A stretch of DNA of 64,000 nt from a virus (IMGVR_UViG_3300017735_000003:1-64000); one strand, 5' to 3'; numbered from the stretch's first letter, positions 18,861 to 25,993 are shown. Made by a program: numbers and translations. The notes: a model not told the origin generated them from the sequence alone.

Positions 18861-19232
18861 ATGATTAAATCTGTATTCGCAGCCGCTGCTGCACTTTCAA
18901 TGTCCGCTACTGCCGCACTTGCTGGACCCTACGTCAACGTAGAAGCAAACTCAGGATTCACGGGATCCGATTACAACGGCACAAATACCGACCTTCACGT
19001 AGGGTACGAAGACGCTCTGGGTGCCAATGCATCATACTACGTCCAGGTTGGCGCTACTGTAGTCGCTCCTGACAGCGGCGAAGGCGATACTGTTCCCTCT
19101 GGTAAGGCAGGACTTGGCATCGGTCTTACAGACGCTCTGGGAGCATACGGCGAAATCAGTTTCGTCGGTTCAGGTGATAGCGATATCGACCGTGGTTATG
19201 GAACCAAATTGGGTCTGAAGTATTCCTTCTGA
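18861..19232 (+). CDS. Secreted beta-barrel/porin-like protein, 123 aa
   Basis: A clear Sec signal peptide is present: positive MIKS, a hydrophobic Ala-rich core (VFAAAAALSMSATAA) and a likely cleavage after ALA (residue 21). The remainder alternates polar and hydrophobic residues in strands and ends in LGLKYSF, an aromatic C-terminal residue as in outer-membrane beta-barrels. It could be exported to the host outer membrane, or it may be a virion protein, since similar proteins occur in cyanophages. It has its own promoter, a structured leader and a UUCG terminator, so it is a monocistronic unit, unusual in this genome. Codon third positions look richer in G/C than the flanking small genes. 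Confidence 0.7.
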   Translation: MIKSVFAAAAALSMSATAALAGPYVNVEANSGFTGSDYNGTNTDLHVGYEDALGANASYYVQVGATVVAPDSGEGDTVPSGKAGLGIGLTDALGAYGEISFVGSGDSDIDRGYGTKLGLKYSF

Positions 19233-19249
19233 TATCTGCTATAATTTGG

Positions 19250-19269
19250 GGGTCTTCGGACCCTTTTTT
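19250..19269 (+). terminator. Intrinsic terminator with UUCG tetraloop
   Basis: Stem GGGTC / GACCC (19250-19254, 19259-19263) closed by TTCG, followed by six T. It ends the beta-barrel gene. Confidence 0.85.
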
Positions 19270-19272
19270 ACT

Positions 19273-19357
19273 GGAAGGTTGGCAGAGCGGTTTATTGCAC
19301 CAGTCTTGAAAACTGGAGAGGGTCACACCTCCGTGAGTTCAAATCTCACATCTTCCT
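19273..19357 (+). tRNA. tRNA-Ser (anticodon TGA)
   Basis: Acceptor stem 19273-19279 pairs with 19350-19356 (one G.T). The anticodon arm is CCAGT-CTTGAAA-ACTGG with anticodon TGA. A long variable arm and a T arm GTGAG-TTCAAAT-CTCAC follow. The CCA end is not encoded. It starts four bases after the terminator T run. Confidence 0.9.
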
Positions 19358-19397
19358 TTGGAGTTTAACTCCACCCACCCAATTACATTTTTCTCTC

Positions 19398-19583
19398 ATG
19401 AGCGATCTCAACCAAGTAGAAAACATTCTTTGCGACATTGATGGTCTTATTGGTGCTGCCATGGAGGCAGGAGACACCGAAAATGCTAGGGCATTAGCAG
19501 AAGAATTCGGTGAGTGGTTCATGGATTACAATAATGAGAAAGATATTGATGTCATGTGCCTGGAGGTATTGAGCGAGCAATGA
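19398..19583 (+). CDS. Hypothetical protein, 61 aa
   Basis: Small acidic, helical protein (MSDLNQVENILCDIDGLIG...). It is the first gene after tRNA-Ser, and its TGA overlaps the ATG of the next gene. No family was recognised. Confidence 0.7.
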   Translation: MSDLNQVENILCDIDGLIGAAMEAGDTENARALAEEFGEWFMDYNNEKDIDVMCLEVLSEQ

Positions 19584-19798
19584 TATATCAATACACCATT
19601 TTTGTGGTGGTTGCTATTTTTGTTTACTTAATTTTTACTGAACCCAACGCATCACTTTACATTGACTTACAAGTACAGGGAGCATGGATAAACATCCGTC
19701 GTCTCCTTTTTCTTGCTCGTATGTATCCACGGATTAAATTTGATACGTGGATGATTAAGCGTAGATATAAAAAAATTATGAAAGACAATGGGCAGTAA
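19580..19798 (+). CDS. Small membrane protein, 72 aa
   Basis: One N-terminal transmembrane segment (YTIFVVVAIFVYLIF, residues about 5-19) is followed by a basic, Arg-rich tail (RRLLFLARMYPRIK, KRRYKKIMK), which predicts an inner-membrane protein with a cytoplasmic basic tail. The ATG at 19580 overlaps the previous stop by four bases; a GTG/TTG-type extension upstream is possible. No family was recognised. Confidence 0.7.
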   Translation: MIYQYTIFVVVAIFVYLIFTEPNASLYIDLQVQGAWINIRRLLFLARMYPRIKFDTWMIKRRYKKIMKDNGQ

Positions 19799-20315
19799 TA
19801 TATTTTATGATTACATCTGGTCGAAAGATGTATTAGATTATTATCGTGAAATGTTTGATGACTGGAAGGGTAAACAATCAAATCCAGTTCATAAGAGTGG
19901 TGATCGTGAACTGCTAGACATTACTCACGATTGCCCTGATCCATCTCCACTAATTGATAAGTATATAAACTCCTTATCAGATAGAGTTGCCGCTGAATTA
20001 TCTAATTCTTTTTCCTCTGGGTATTCTACTGATGGAAGGTTAAGTTTGTATAATATACAACAACGTTATGATTGGCATCATGATGCTAGTCGTAAATATA
20101 AGCACCCACAAAATCCTAATTGGAGAAGGATTATTTCATCGATAACATATTTGAATGATGACTTCAAAGGTGGTGAGACAGAATTTGAAGATCAGTTAAT
20201 CATACCACAATCAGGAAAAACAGTTACATTCCCATCCACATTTACTTATCCTCACCGTGGATGTCCTATTGCAGAGGGCACCAAAAAAATCTTAGTCATG
20301 CATGTATGGGTGTAA
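19788..20315 (+). CDS. 2OG-Fe(II) oxygenase (prolyl-4-hydroxylase-like) 1
   Basis: The 175-residue protein has the iron-binding H97-x-D99 (RYDWHHD), the typical core SITYLNDDFKGGETEF, distal His156 (TYPHRG) and Lys166/167 in the place of the 2OG-binding basic residue. These enzymes couple 2-oxoglutarate decarboxylation to hydroxylation. The substrate is unknown. It is one of five such genes between 19.8 and 29.2 kb and overlaps the preceding membrane-protein gene by 11 bases. Confidence 0.85.
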   Translation: MGSNIFYDYIWSKDVLDYYREMFDDWKGKQSNPVHKSGDRELLDITHDCPDPSPLIDKYINSLSDRVAAELSNSFSSGYSTDGRLSLYNIQQRYDWHHDASRKYKHPQNPNWRRIISSITYLNDDFKGGETEFEDQLIIPQSGKTVTFPSTFTYPHRGCPIAEGTKKILVMHVWV

Positions 20316-20354
20316 AAATGTGTTATAATTAGTAGTAGTTCTTTATCATTAGTG

Positions 20355-20528
20355 ATGACTACCAATCATCTAATTAATTCGATTGTATATGAAATCCAGT
20401 GCATCAATCCAGAAGAAACACTGGATCATGCTAAAGTAAAGAAAGCATCACAAAAGATTGTAACTCTTGTAGAAGACTATCAATCTAGACAAAAAGAAAA
20501 ACCAACTCGCTGGAGAGCGTCTGACTAA
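20355..20528 (+). CDS. Hypothetical protein, 57 aa
   Basis: Short helical ORF (MTTNHLINSIVYEIQCINPEE...). Its TAA overlaps the next ATG (TAATG). A TATAAT with an extended-10 TG lies about 30 bases upstream. No family was recognised. Confidence 0.6.
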   Translation: MTTNHLINSIVYEIQCINPEETLDHAKVKKASQKIVTLVEDYQSRQKEKPTRWRASD

Positions 20529-20743
20529 TGACTAGTAACATTTACAAGAAATACTGGGAGGAACCAGACAGACAAAAACAATCATGGATCCTTCCTGTAG
20601 AGACATGTTGTAATCATCATAGTGGTGATTATGCAATCACATTTCCTGATGATCTTATCGAAGCAGTAGGATGGGAGATTGGAGATGACTTGGAATGGAT
20701 TGACAACAATGATGGATCATTCACACTAAAGAAAATTAACTAA
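20528..20743 (+). CDS. AbrB/SpoVT-like small protein, 71 aa
   Basis: Residues about 33-70 (DYAITFPDDLIEAVGWEIGD, then DLEWIDNNDGSFTLKKI) match the swapped-hairpin AbrB/MazE pattern: a beta strand, 'P..L...LGW..GD.L', then two strands. Such proteins bind DNA as dimers and act as transcription regulators or antitoxins. It lies directly before an AT-hook-type gene (one-base overlap). A regulator role is inferred from fold only. Confidence 0.6.
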   Translation: MTSNIYKKYWEEPDRQKQSWILPVETCCNHHSGDYAITFPDDLIEAVGWEIGDDLEWIDNNDGSFTLKKIN

Positions 20744-21060
20744 TGGCAATTCGTAATCATAAGGGTGAGACTGTTGGTGCTGAAGATGTAGCACCTAAGC
20801 GTAAACCAGGACGCCCTAAGAAAACTGAAGCAACATCGAATAAGAAAGTACGCGCACCTAAAGGACCAGTGATTGATCCTCCCCGTGTTACTGACGGTCC
20901 ATTTCATATGGTATTTCCTTACCATCTTCATTATAAGGATACTGATGGCAGCAATAGAAATTTCTATTTTCAATGCGAAGGTCACATGAACACACACATC
21001 GAGAGGTACAAAGTTGACAGAAGAAAAGCAACAATCAGAGCAACAGAACCAAGGAATTGA
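20743..21060 (+). CDS. Basic protein with AT-hook-like motif, 105 aa
   Basis: The N-terminal half is Lys/Arg/Pro-rich with KRKPGRPKK (residues about 20-28), an AT-hook core (GRP flanked by basic residues). The C-terminal half is a compact beta-rich segment (FHMVFPYHLHYKD, FYFQCEGHMNTHIERYK). It is likely a DNA-associated protein. It follows the AbrB-like gene with a one-base overlap. Confidence 0.65.
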   Translation: MAIRNHKGETVGAEDVAPKRKPGRPKKTEATSNKKVRAPKGPVIDPPRVTDGPFHMVFPYHLHYKDTDGSNRNFYFQCEGHMNTHIERYKVDRRKATIRATEPRN

Positions 21061-21280
21061 AATTCCTGAGGGTGCAGAACTCATCGATGAATGCTTCTAT
21101 GTCTGGGAAACTAGGTATGGATTGTATTCTACCATGACAAAGGAAGGTCGTCGGATGATGACTGGTGCTACTAAAGATGGTGTCACTGTTATGACACGTT
21201 GGCATCTTAAATGTGAACAGGAGGGCACACTACATCTATACACTAGAGTTGTCAATACTACCCAAGGCGTTAAATTATGA
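21014..21280 (+). CDS. Hypothetical protein, 88 aa, TTG start
   Basis: The ORF begins at TTG (21014), preceded by GAGAGG eight bases upstream, and overlaps the previous gene by 47 bases in another frame. The Gln/Glu-rich N-terminus is followed by GIEIPEGAELIDECFYVWET and TRWHLKCEQEGTLHLYTRV. The long hydrophobic/aromatic pattern and the four-base overlap with the next gene support it. The next in-frame ATG would remove about 40 residues. Confidence 0.65.
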   Translation: MTEEKQQSEQQNQGIEIPEGAELIDECFYVWETRYGLYSTMTKEGRRMMTGATKDGVTVMTRWHLKCEQEGTLHLYTRVVNTTQGVKL

Positions 21281-21921
21281 TCCTGACTACAACTCGTAAA
21301 GTTGAATTAGATTCCAAGTTGATTAAACAACTTGAGACTAAATTCATGACACCTGAATATAAGTTTCCAAAAGATTCTTATCTTGATGATGCTGGTCAAA
21401 AACCACCAGAAGATTTCCTAAATTCTCGAATATATTCGAGTTGGGATGAGATGACTAAACCTCATTTTCCTCCTGATGTAGAGACATGGTATCACAATTT
21501 AATTAGTGGTATTTTATCCGAGGTTGGATTACTGGGAAGAATTCATGCTGTCAATAGTAAGTGGTGTCAAATTTATACCAATAAAACTGAAGGTCATGGC
21601 GTTCACACACACTGCGGCGGTCAAGAATTTATATCATGGGTACATTTTGTGAAGACACCAACAGATCAGAAATGTTTTTTCTTTGTTGATTCTAATTCAC
21701 AGAAAGTATATCCAGAGCAGGACAGTGGAACTCTACTACTCTTTCCACCTTATATGATGCATGGTGTAGAACCTCTAGGGGACAGTCAAAATTCTAGGAT
21801 TGTCGTTGCCGGAAATATTGTTGCTCAACAATATAAACCTGTTCCATATGCAGACTTGACATTTAATATTGATAATGATAATGGAAAGGTCACATGGAAA
21901 CCTAGTGAAGATCCTAGATAG
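21277..21921 (+). CDS. 2OG-Fe(II) oxygenase-like protein 2
   Basis: The 214-residue double-stranded beta-helix protein has GHGVHTHCGGQEFISWVHF (His110 and His112 as H-x-H rather than H-x-D), LLLFPPYMMHGVEP with distal His162, and Arg174 (NSRIVV) in the 2OG position. The H-x-H pair resembles the phage/marine '2OG-FeII_Oxy_5' type rather than the prolyl hydroxylase type of its neighbours. The substrate is unknown. Confidence 0.75.
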   Translation: MILTTTRKVELDSKLIKQLETKFMTPEYKFPKDSYLDDAGQKPPEDFLNSRIYSSWDEMTKPHFPPDVETWYHNLISGILSEVGLLGRIHAVNSKWCQIYTNKTEGHGVHTHCGGQEFISWVHFVKTPTDQKCFFFVDSNSQKVYPEQDSGTLLLFPPYMMHGVEPLGDSQNSRIVVAGNIVAQQYKPVPYADLTFNIDNDNGKVTWKPSEDPR

Positions 21922-21942
21922 ATGAGTATATGATTACATGCC

Positions 21943-22161
21943 ATGTCTATGTTAGATTTCTTTAAGAGAGAAGAATATGATAATGCTTTTGCATTTGCTG
22001 ATAAACTTCTCGAACTTCAAGATCGTATAGAAGATCTTGAAAGAGCAAATTCTGAAAAAAATACCGCTTTGTTTGAATTAGAAAATCGACTATTATATGA
22101 GATTGACAGAATTCATCCGGTGCAGTATAATATAGTTGCTAAAGAAGACATCGATGCATAG
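21943..22161 (+). CDS. Coiled-coil protein, 72 aa
   Basis: Acidic helical protein with heptads in LELQDRIEDLERANSEKNTALFELENRLLYEIDRI (given in two overlapping pieces: LELQDRIEDLERANSEK and NTALFELENRLLYEIDRI). Its 3' end contains the promoter and start of the next oxygenase gene. No family was recognised. Confidence 0.65.
   Translation: MSMLDFFKREEYDNAFAFADKLLELQDRIEDLERANSEKNTALFELENRLLYEIDRIHPVQYNIVAKEDIDA
22103..22131 (+). promoter_or_regulatory. Sigma70-type promoter, perfect consensus, inside a gene end
   Basis: TTGACA at 22103-22108, a 17-base spacer, TATAAT at 22126-22131, inside the end of the coiled-coil gene. Transcription near 22138 gives a 16-nt leader to the ATG at 22154. Confidence 0.75.
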
Positions 22162-22717
22162 TATACGTGATTACATCAAATTATATGAGAATATCTTCAC
22201 TCCAGAAGATTGTGCAATAATTCTTGATGAGTATAAAGATTGTGATTGCTGGCATCCAGCAAAGGTGGGATCTAAATCTACTGAAAATTATAATATCCGC
22301 AATTGTGATATTATGAACCTATCTTTATCTTATGTTATTAATAAAAACATGCATCATCGTAAAGAGATTGATAACATGATCTATGAGAAAATAGGTGAAG
22401 TAATACGAAAATATGGTGACAAGTTTTCTCTGTGTAATGTCAGAGATGATAGTGGATATGATCTACTTAGATATAAAACAGGTGGATTTTATAGAGAACA
22501 TGTAGACAATGCTCCTGATCTGCTGAGAACAGTTGCTATGTCTATCAATTTAAACGATGATTATGTGGGCGGAGAAATGGCATTCTTTGGCAACAAAATA
22601 CATGTCAGAGGTGGTGCTGGTAGTGTAATAGTATTCCCTGCTAATTTTATGTACCCCCATCAAATTCTAGATGTCACTGAAGGAACTAGATATTCTATCG
22701 TAACTTGGCTAACTTAG
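22154..22717 (+). CDS. 2OG-Fe(II) oxygenase 3
   Basis: The 187-residue protein has YKTGGFYREHVD with H116-x-D118, the core MSINLNDDYVGGEMAFFG, distal His169 (YPHQI) and Arg179 (GTRYSIV) for 2-oxoglutarate. All catalytic positions are intact. The ATG at 22154 was preferred over an upstream TTG because of the promoter at 22103-22131. It has an independent promoter unlike the other oxygenases. Confidence 0.85.
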   Translation: MHSIRDYIKLYENIFTPEDCAIILDEYKDCDCWHPAKVGSKSTENYNIRNCDIMNLSLSYVINKNMHHRKEIDNMIYEKIGEVIRKYGDKFSLCNVRDDSGYDLLRYKTGGFYREHVDNAPDLLRTVAMSINLNDDYVGGEMAFFGNKIHVRGGAGSVIVFPANFMYPHQILDVTEGTRYSIVTWLT

Positions 22718-22764
22718 AGACTAAAGTGTTAAATAGTTAAAACATTTAATACAAAAATCTTAAA

Positions 22765-22905
22765 GTGGACTTATCCGATAAGAAAGCAATCAAAAAAATA
22801 ATCAAACGATCTAAAAAACATCCTGACTGGTATACCCAAGAGGAAGTTATATACGCTAAACTAGTAAAGAAACAATTAAAGAAACAAGAGAAGACAGATG
22901 AGTAA
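22765..22905 (+). CDS. Small basic protein, 46 aa, GTG start
   Basis: Lys-rich helical ORF (VDLSDKKAIKKIIKRSKKHP...) with no in-frame ATG, so GTG at 22765 is the likely start. It overlaps the next gene by eight bases. No family was recognised. Confidence 0.55.
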   Translation: MDLSDKKAIKKIIKRSKKHPDWYTQEEVIYAKLVKKQLKKQEKTDE

Positions 22906-23302
22906 ACTAGACGATCTTCGCGAACAGACGAGACAAAAAGAGGTAGTTATTCGTTGTAGACATTGTGGATTAAATGGTGATTGGAGAATAGATAACAAAA
23001 ATGCTAAATTATACTTATCTAAAATCATTGATTTGTTGTCTGAAACTCAAATTATAGATCATGAAGATATTGCATGGGGAATGAAAGTCGATAAACATTG
23101 GAAAGGTCCGAGATATGATAAATGTGATATTTCATATCCAGGAATAGTATGTAAAGATGCTCCAAATCCTTATGGAAAAAAATACCGACTGATAGATGGT
23201 AATCATCGAATGGCGAAGATGACTGATATGAACATAACGAAGAGTTGCTATTATGTTATTGAATATGCTATACTAAAACCATACTTTGTATACACACCCT
23301 AA
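22898..23302 (+). CDS. ParB/sulfiredoxin-fold-like protein, 134 aa
   Basis: Residues about 96-108 read KYRLIDGNHRMAK, matching the 'DGxHRxxA' box of ParB-like and related nuclease/kinase folds. An N-terminal CRHC (20-23) could be half of a metal site. There is no HTH domain of true ParB. It may be a small DNA- or nucleotide-handling enzyme; function unknown. Confidence 0.65.
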   Translation: MSKLDDLREQTRQKEVVIRCRHCGLNGDWRIDNKNAKLYLSKIIDLLSETQIIDHEDIAWGMKVDKHWKGPRYDKCDISYPGIVCKDAPNPYGKKYRLIDGNHRMAKMTDMNITKSCYYVIEYAILKPYFVYTP

Positions 23303-23312
23303 AGAAAAACTA

Positions 23313-23498
23313 ATGACTAAACCCGAAGATGATTCACTACTCGTCGAATATGACGAGGACACTGGCACAATGAAGGTTGAATGGGATGATAAAGATCCTA
23401 AATGGAACTGGTTGAATAGTCTCGATCAGCAAGAAGTTAAGGAAGTTATTAGCACCAATCTCTCACGAATGCTAGCAGAGCATGAAGGTGACGATTAG
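23313..23498 (+). CDS. Acidic hypothetical protein, 61 aa
   Basis: Strongly acidic (MTKPEDDSLLVEYDEDTGTM...) with a WDDKDPKWNWLN segment. The start at 23313 was chosen over an upstream in-frame ATG (23286) that overlaps the previous gene. No family was recognised. Confidence 0.65.
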   Translation: MTKPEDDSLLVEYDEDTGTMKVEWDDKDPKWNWLNSLDQQEVKEVISTNLSRMLAEHEGDD

Positions 23499-23521
23499 TA
23501 ACAGCAATCTAAATAAAGTGT

Positions 23522-23540
23522 TGAAAGTCACACACTTTCA
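23522..23540 (+). terminator. Hairpin, possible terminator
   Basis: Perfect 7-bp stem TGAAAGT / ACTTTCA with loop CACAC, followed by GTATTTT. The T run is interrupted, so it could be a weak terminator or an mRNA processing site. Confidence 0.4.
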
Positions 23541-23580
23541 GTATTTTCCTGCTATTATTGATAAATCACTAAGGTAACAC

Positions 23581-23736
23581 ATGACACTCTCGATGAAGGA
23601 CCAAAAACTCAGTAAAGAAGAAGTCGAAAGCATTGAAAATGCCATCGAAGATGCTGGTGTTACCGCTATTCATCCCAGTAAAATGGAAGCATTCGCCCAG
23701 TATATGGTCGAAAAAATGAAAACTCAAAATAAATAG
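23581..23736 (+). CDS. Hypothetical protein, 51 aa
   Basis: Helical acidic ORF (MTLSMKDQKLSKEEVESIEN...). It is preceded by AAGGTAAC, a weak ribosome-binding site. No family was recognised. Confidence 0.6.
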   Translation: MTLSMKDQKLSKEEVESIENAIEDAGVTAIHPSKMEAFAQYMVEKMKTQNK

Positions 23737-23756
23737 TAACAAAATTTCATACTACA

Positions 23757-23984
23757 ATGGAAAACATCGAAACTCACATCGCCAAGGACAAAGAAATCCT
23801 TGACAATCCTATGATTTCACCGAATCAACGTCGCCACATTGAAGGTGAGTTGCATGAACTGGAAGAGTATGCAGAACATCACAAGAAAGAAATTGAAGCA
23901 GGTGATCATCATGATCCAACATACTTAGAACTATTCTGTGATCAAAACCCATCCGAACCTGAATGTTTAATCTATGAAGATTAG
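23757..23984 (+). CDS. Hypothetical protein, 75 aa
   Basis: Glu/His-rich helical hairpin-like protein (HIEGELHELEEYAEHHKKEI) with a C-terminal FCDQNPSEPEC pair of cysteines. The last 11 bases overlap the next gene. No family was recognised. Confidence 0.65.
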   Translation: MENIETHIAKDKEILDNPMISPNQRRHIEGELHELEEYAEHHKKEIEAGDHHDPTYLELFCDQNPSEPECLIYED

Positions 23985-24171
23985 TGATTTTGTAAAGGGA
24001 CAACGATTTCTCTACGTTGCTAATGGTTTTGAACACGATGGTGTAGTAAATTTCATTGATGATATTGGTGGAAAGTATATTACATTAACAGTTGGTCCGA
24101 GTAACTTAGTGATCTATCCGCAATGGTGGGACAGATTAACTCCAATTGACAAGCCCCCCTGTGACAGTTAA
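23974..24171 (+). CDS. Hypothetical protein, 65 aa
   Basis: Beta-rich small protein (FVKGQRFLYVANGFEHDGVV, then KYITLTVG) that may form an SH3-like barrel. Its end overlaps the dyad of the downstream promoter. No family was recognised. Confidence 0.6.
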   Translation: MKISDFVKGQRFLYVANGFEHDGVVNFIDDIGGKYITLTVGPSNLVIYPQWWDRLTPIDKPPCDS

Positions 24172-24218
24172 TGAACTGGTTCAGCACCCTTGACGGGGTG
24201 CTTTTTTTATGCCATACT
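24164..24218 (+). promoter_or_regulatory. Dyad promoter (class A) for the restriction-like/Dam pair
   Basis: ACAGTT-AATG-AACTGG at 24164-24179. The hexamer CATACT (24213-24218) starts 38 bases after the A of ACTGG. An intrinsic terminator for the upstream operon lies between the dyad and the -10, so upstream reading stops just before the new start. Confidence 0.6.
24183..24208 (+). terminator. Intrinsic terminator
   Basis: 7-bp stem AGCACCC / GGGTGCT with loop TTGACG and then a run of T to 24208. Confidence 0.85.
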
Positions 24219-24241
24219 TACAAAGTAATCGAGACCACAGC

Positions 24242-24805
24242 ATGAACGAGTATCTAACCCGCACACTGCTTCCGTTGATTGTCACCATTGAACCTAAAAA
24301 GTCTGAGAGTGATCTTGTCGATGCACTTGGATTAGAATTAAATTCTAGTCAAAGCATTTTGATTACTACCGGTAATCGTATTGAACAATTCTGGAACATT
24401 GTTATCAGTGATAGTAAGAGTGATAATCTGATTGAAAAGGTTAACTTAGTTGCCGTCAACGGAAAAGATCGTCAGATTGATCATCACTTTAAGTGCTATC
24501 TGGATGGTCTCTTTTACTATTTGGAGAGTAAGTGCAACACAAACTTAGATAGTGAGAAAGTAAAAGCATCTAATAAGAAGGTTGGTGAGGTTAAATGTGC
24601 TCTTAATGCTAATGTTGGTGCATACTTCAAACCTGTTGTGAGTGTGCCATCAGCAGCAGATCTTACCAAGTTTAATAATAAAGGAGTTGATATCTATGGT
24701 GTTAAGTGGATGCTCTCCAAGATTGATGCACAGTTTACTGAAGAAGAATATTTCACATTCTTGCGTGAGGTTGTTGCTCCAATCTTAGTGGAAAAGGGTC
24801 TGTGA
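24242..24805 (+). CDS. Putative PD-(D/E)xK type II restriction endonuclease
   Basis: The 187-residue protein contains RQIDHHF (Asp80) followed by LFYYLESKCNTNLDSEK (Glu95-x-Lys97), an arrangement like the D...ExK catalytic site and the 'ExKxNxxLDxEK' run that I recall from several type II restriction enzymes. NRIEQFWN (about 45-52) is also like the helix before the core in such enzymes. It lies 31 bases upstream of an adenine methyltransferase, the usual arrangement of a restriction-modification pair. The ATG at 24242 was chosen because the predicted transcript starts near 24225, after the earlier ATG at 24209. It could instead be an unrelated PD-(D/E)xK nuclease. Confidence 0.55.
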   Translation: MNEYLTRTLLPLIVTIEPKKSESDLVDALGLELNSSQSILITTGNRIEQFWNIVISDSKSDNLIEKVNLVAVNGKDRQIDHHFKCYLDGLFYYLESKCNTNLDSEKVKASNKKVGEVKCALNANVGAYFKPVVSVPSAADLTKFNNKGVDIYGVKWMLSKIDAQFTEEEYFTFLREVVAPILVEKGL

Positions 24806-24836
24806 TATAATTAACTAGTAAACTGACTGAGTACAT

Positions 24837-25664
24837 ATGAAACCTGTCATTAAGTATCAAGGTGGTAAAACTCGCGAGATCAAAACTATCACGCGGATGA
24901 TGCCTAAACAATTCAATCGCATTGTGGAACCATTTTGTGGTGGTGCAGCGGTGTCATTTAACTTCGAGAAACCATCAGTATTATCTGATAGTAACTCGAT
25001 GGTAATCAATCTCTACAAAGTATTGCAGAGTGATGACTATGTGCATGTCTTAAATCATATTGACATCATCAAAAGTTATGATCATGATGCATTACAAGAG
25101 GCATTCTATGCTGCAAGAAATGTAATCAATAATCCTCAAGATTTCACGCCATTAATACAAGCAATATCATATATTATTGTGCGGCAGTTATGTTTCTCTG
25201 GCATGGAGAGGTATAATGCTAAGGGTGAATTTAATGTGCCATTCGGACACTATAAGAAGATGGGATGTAACTTAACATCAGATCATCATACATTTCTGAG
25301 TAATACTATCATTGATCATGGTGATTTTGAGGTAGCACTCAATCATGCTAACTCCGATGACTTTGTGTTCATTGATCCTCCTTATCTTGAACGTTTAGGA
25401 TATCATACTGGTGATGGTGGTGAGGTTCACTCACGTCTCGCAGAAATTCTTAAGAATGCATCATACAAGTGGATGATCGTACACTCTGATCATGAATTCT
25501 ACCGTGAGCAATACAAATCTTTTCATATTATGACTAAAGATTTTCAGTATGCTCAACGGTTTGGTAAAGATAAAGACCATGCTGGTGCTAGCGTACAGCA
25601 TCTTTACATCACCAACTACGAACCAGTTGACGAACTGGCACAGGGTCGCCTCCCACTGCCATGA
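24837..25664 (+). CDS. dam: DNA adenine methyltransferase (D12 class, Dam-like)
   Basis: The 275-residue protein has KYQGGKTREI at the start, EPFCGGAAVSF (AdoMet-binding FxGG motif, about 31-41), LSDSNSMVINLYKVL, and the catalytic DPPY at about 180-183. Order and length fit D12-class N6-adenine methyltransferases such as Dam and T4 Dam. It would methylate phage DNA, protecting it from host or phage-encoded nucleases. The 3' end of the gene carries the dyad of the next promoter. Confidence 0.9.
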   Translation: MKPVIKYQGGKTREIKTITRMMPKQFNRIVEPFCGGAAVSFNFEKPSVLSDSNSMVINLYKVLQSDDYVHVLNHIDIIKSYDHDALQEAFYAARNVINNPQDFTPLIQAISYIIVRQLCFSGMERYNAKGEFNVPFGHYKKMGCNLTSDHHTFLSNTIIDHGDFEVALNHANSDDFVFIDPPYLERLGYHTGDGGEVHSRLAEILKNASYKWMIVHSDHEFYREQYKSFHIMTKDFQYAQRFGKDKDHAGASVQHLYITNYEPVDELAQGRLPLP

Positions 25665-25677
25665 AACCGTGTATATT
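25623..25677 (+). promoter_or_regulatory. Dyad promoter (class A) for the 25751 operon
   Basis: CCAGTT-GACG-AACTGG at 25623-25638, continuing ACTGGCACAGGGTCG. The -10 TATATT (25672-25677) starts 38 bases after the A of ACTGG. The dyad lies inside the end of the dam coding sequence. Confidence 0.7.
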
Positions 25678-25683
25678 AGATGA

Positions 25684-25730
25684 GTGGAGGGGAGACCTTC
25701 CACGTCACGCGCTAGTCTCCTAGGGACTAG
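25684..25730 (+). promoter_or_regulatory. Structured mRNA leader with two stems and an alternative pairing
   Basis: Starting at the predicted 5' end, an 8-bp stem (25684-25691 with 25696-25703, one G.T) is closed by a GAGA tetraloop. A second 8-bp stem (25712-25719 with 25723-25730) follows. The segment GGGAGAC at 25690-25696 can instead pair with GTCTCCT at 25715-25721, which would break both stems. Confidence 0.5.
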
Positions 25731-25750
25731 CAAACCTTTCTTTCCTTAAC

Positions 25751-25993
25751 ATGCAAATCTCCAACAACGTCTGCACTGTTGATTTCTTTCCTGAGGCATT
25801 CATCGCTGATGAGGGCGTCAAGCGTTTCCAGAAGCGTGTCACCTTCAACAATGGTACAAAGTCCTATAGCACTGTAACCCTGCTCACAGCACGTAATGAG
25901 TGGGAGACACGCATCGCTAACGGTGCTGAGGTCACTGGTTATAACATGTCACAAATGCCACGTTCTGAGTATGCTCCGATGGCAGTCGGATGA
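25751..25993 (+). CDS. Hypothetical protein, 80 aa
   Basis: Beta-rich small protein (MQISNNVCTVDFFPEAFIAD..., VTFNNGTKSYSTVTLLTA). It is the first gene after the structured leader and overlaps the next gene by four bases. No family was recognised. Confidence 0.7.
   Translation: MQISNNVCTVDFFPEAFIADEGVKRFQKRVTFNNGTKSYSTVTLLTARNEWETRIANGAEVTGYNMSQMPRSEYAPMAVG

Noticed and set aside
19240-19245. TATAAT just before tRNA-Ser as a tRNA promoter
   Set aside because: No -35 box or dyad at the right place, and an intrinsic terminator begins four bases downstream.
23797-23830. TTGACA inside the 75-aa gene as a promoter
   Set aside because: No TATAAT-like hexamer at 16-18 bases.
24802-24808. TATAAT before dam as a separate promoter
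   Set aside because: No ACTGG-type half-site 37-38 bases upstream and no -35; dam is probably co-transcribed with the preceding gene.
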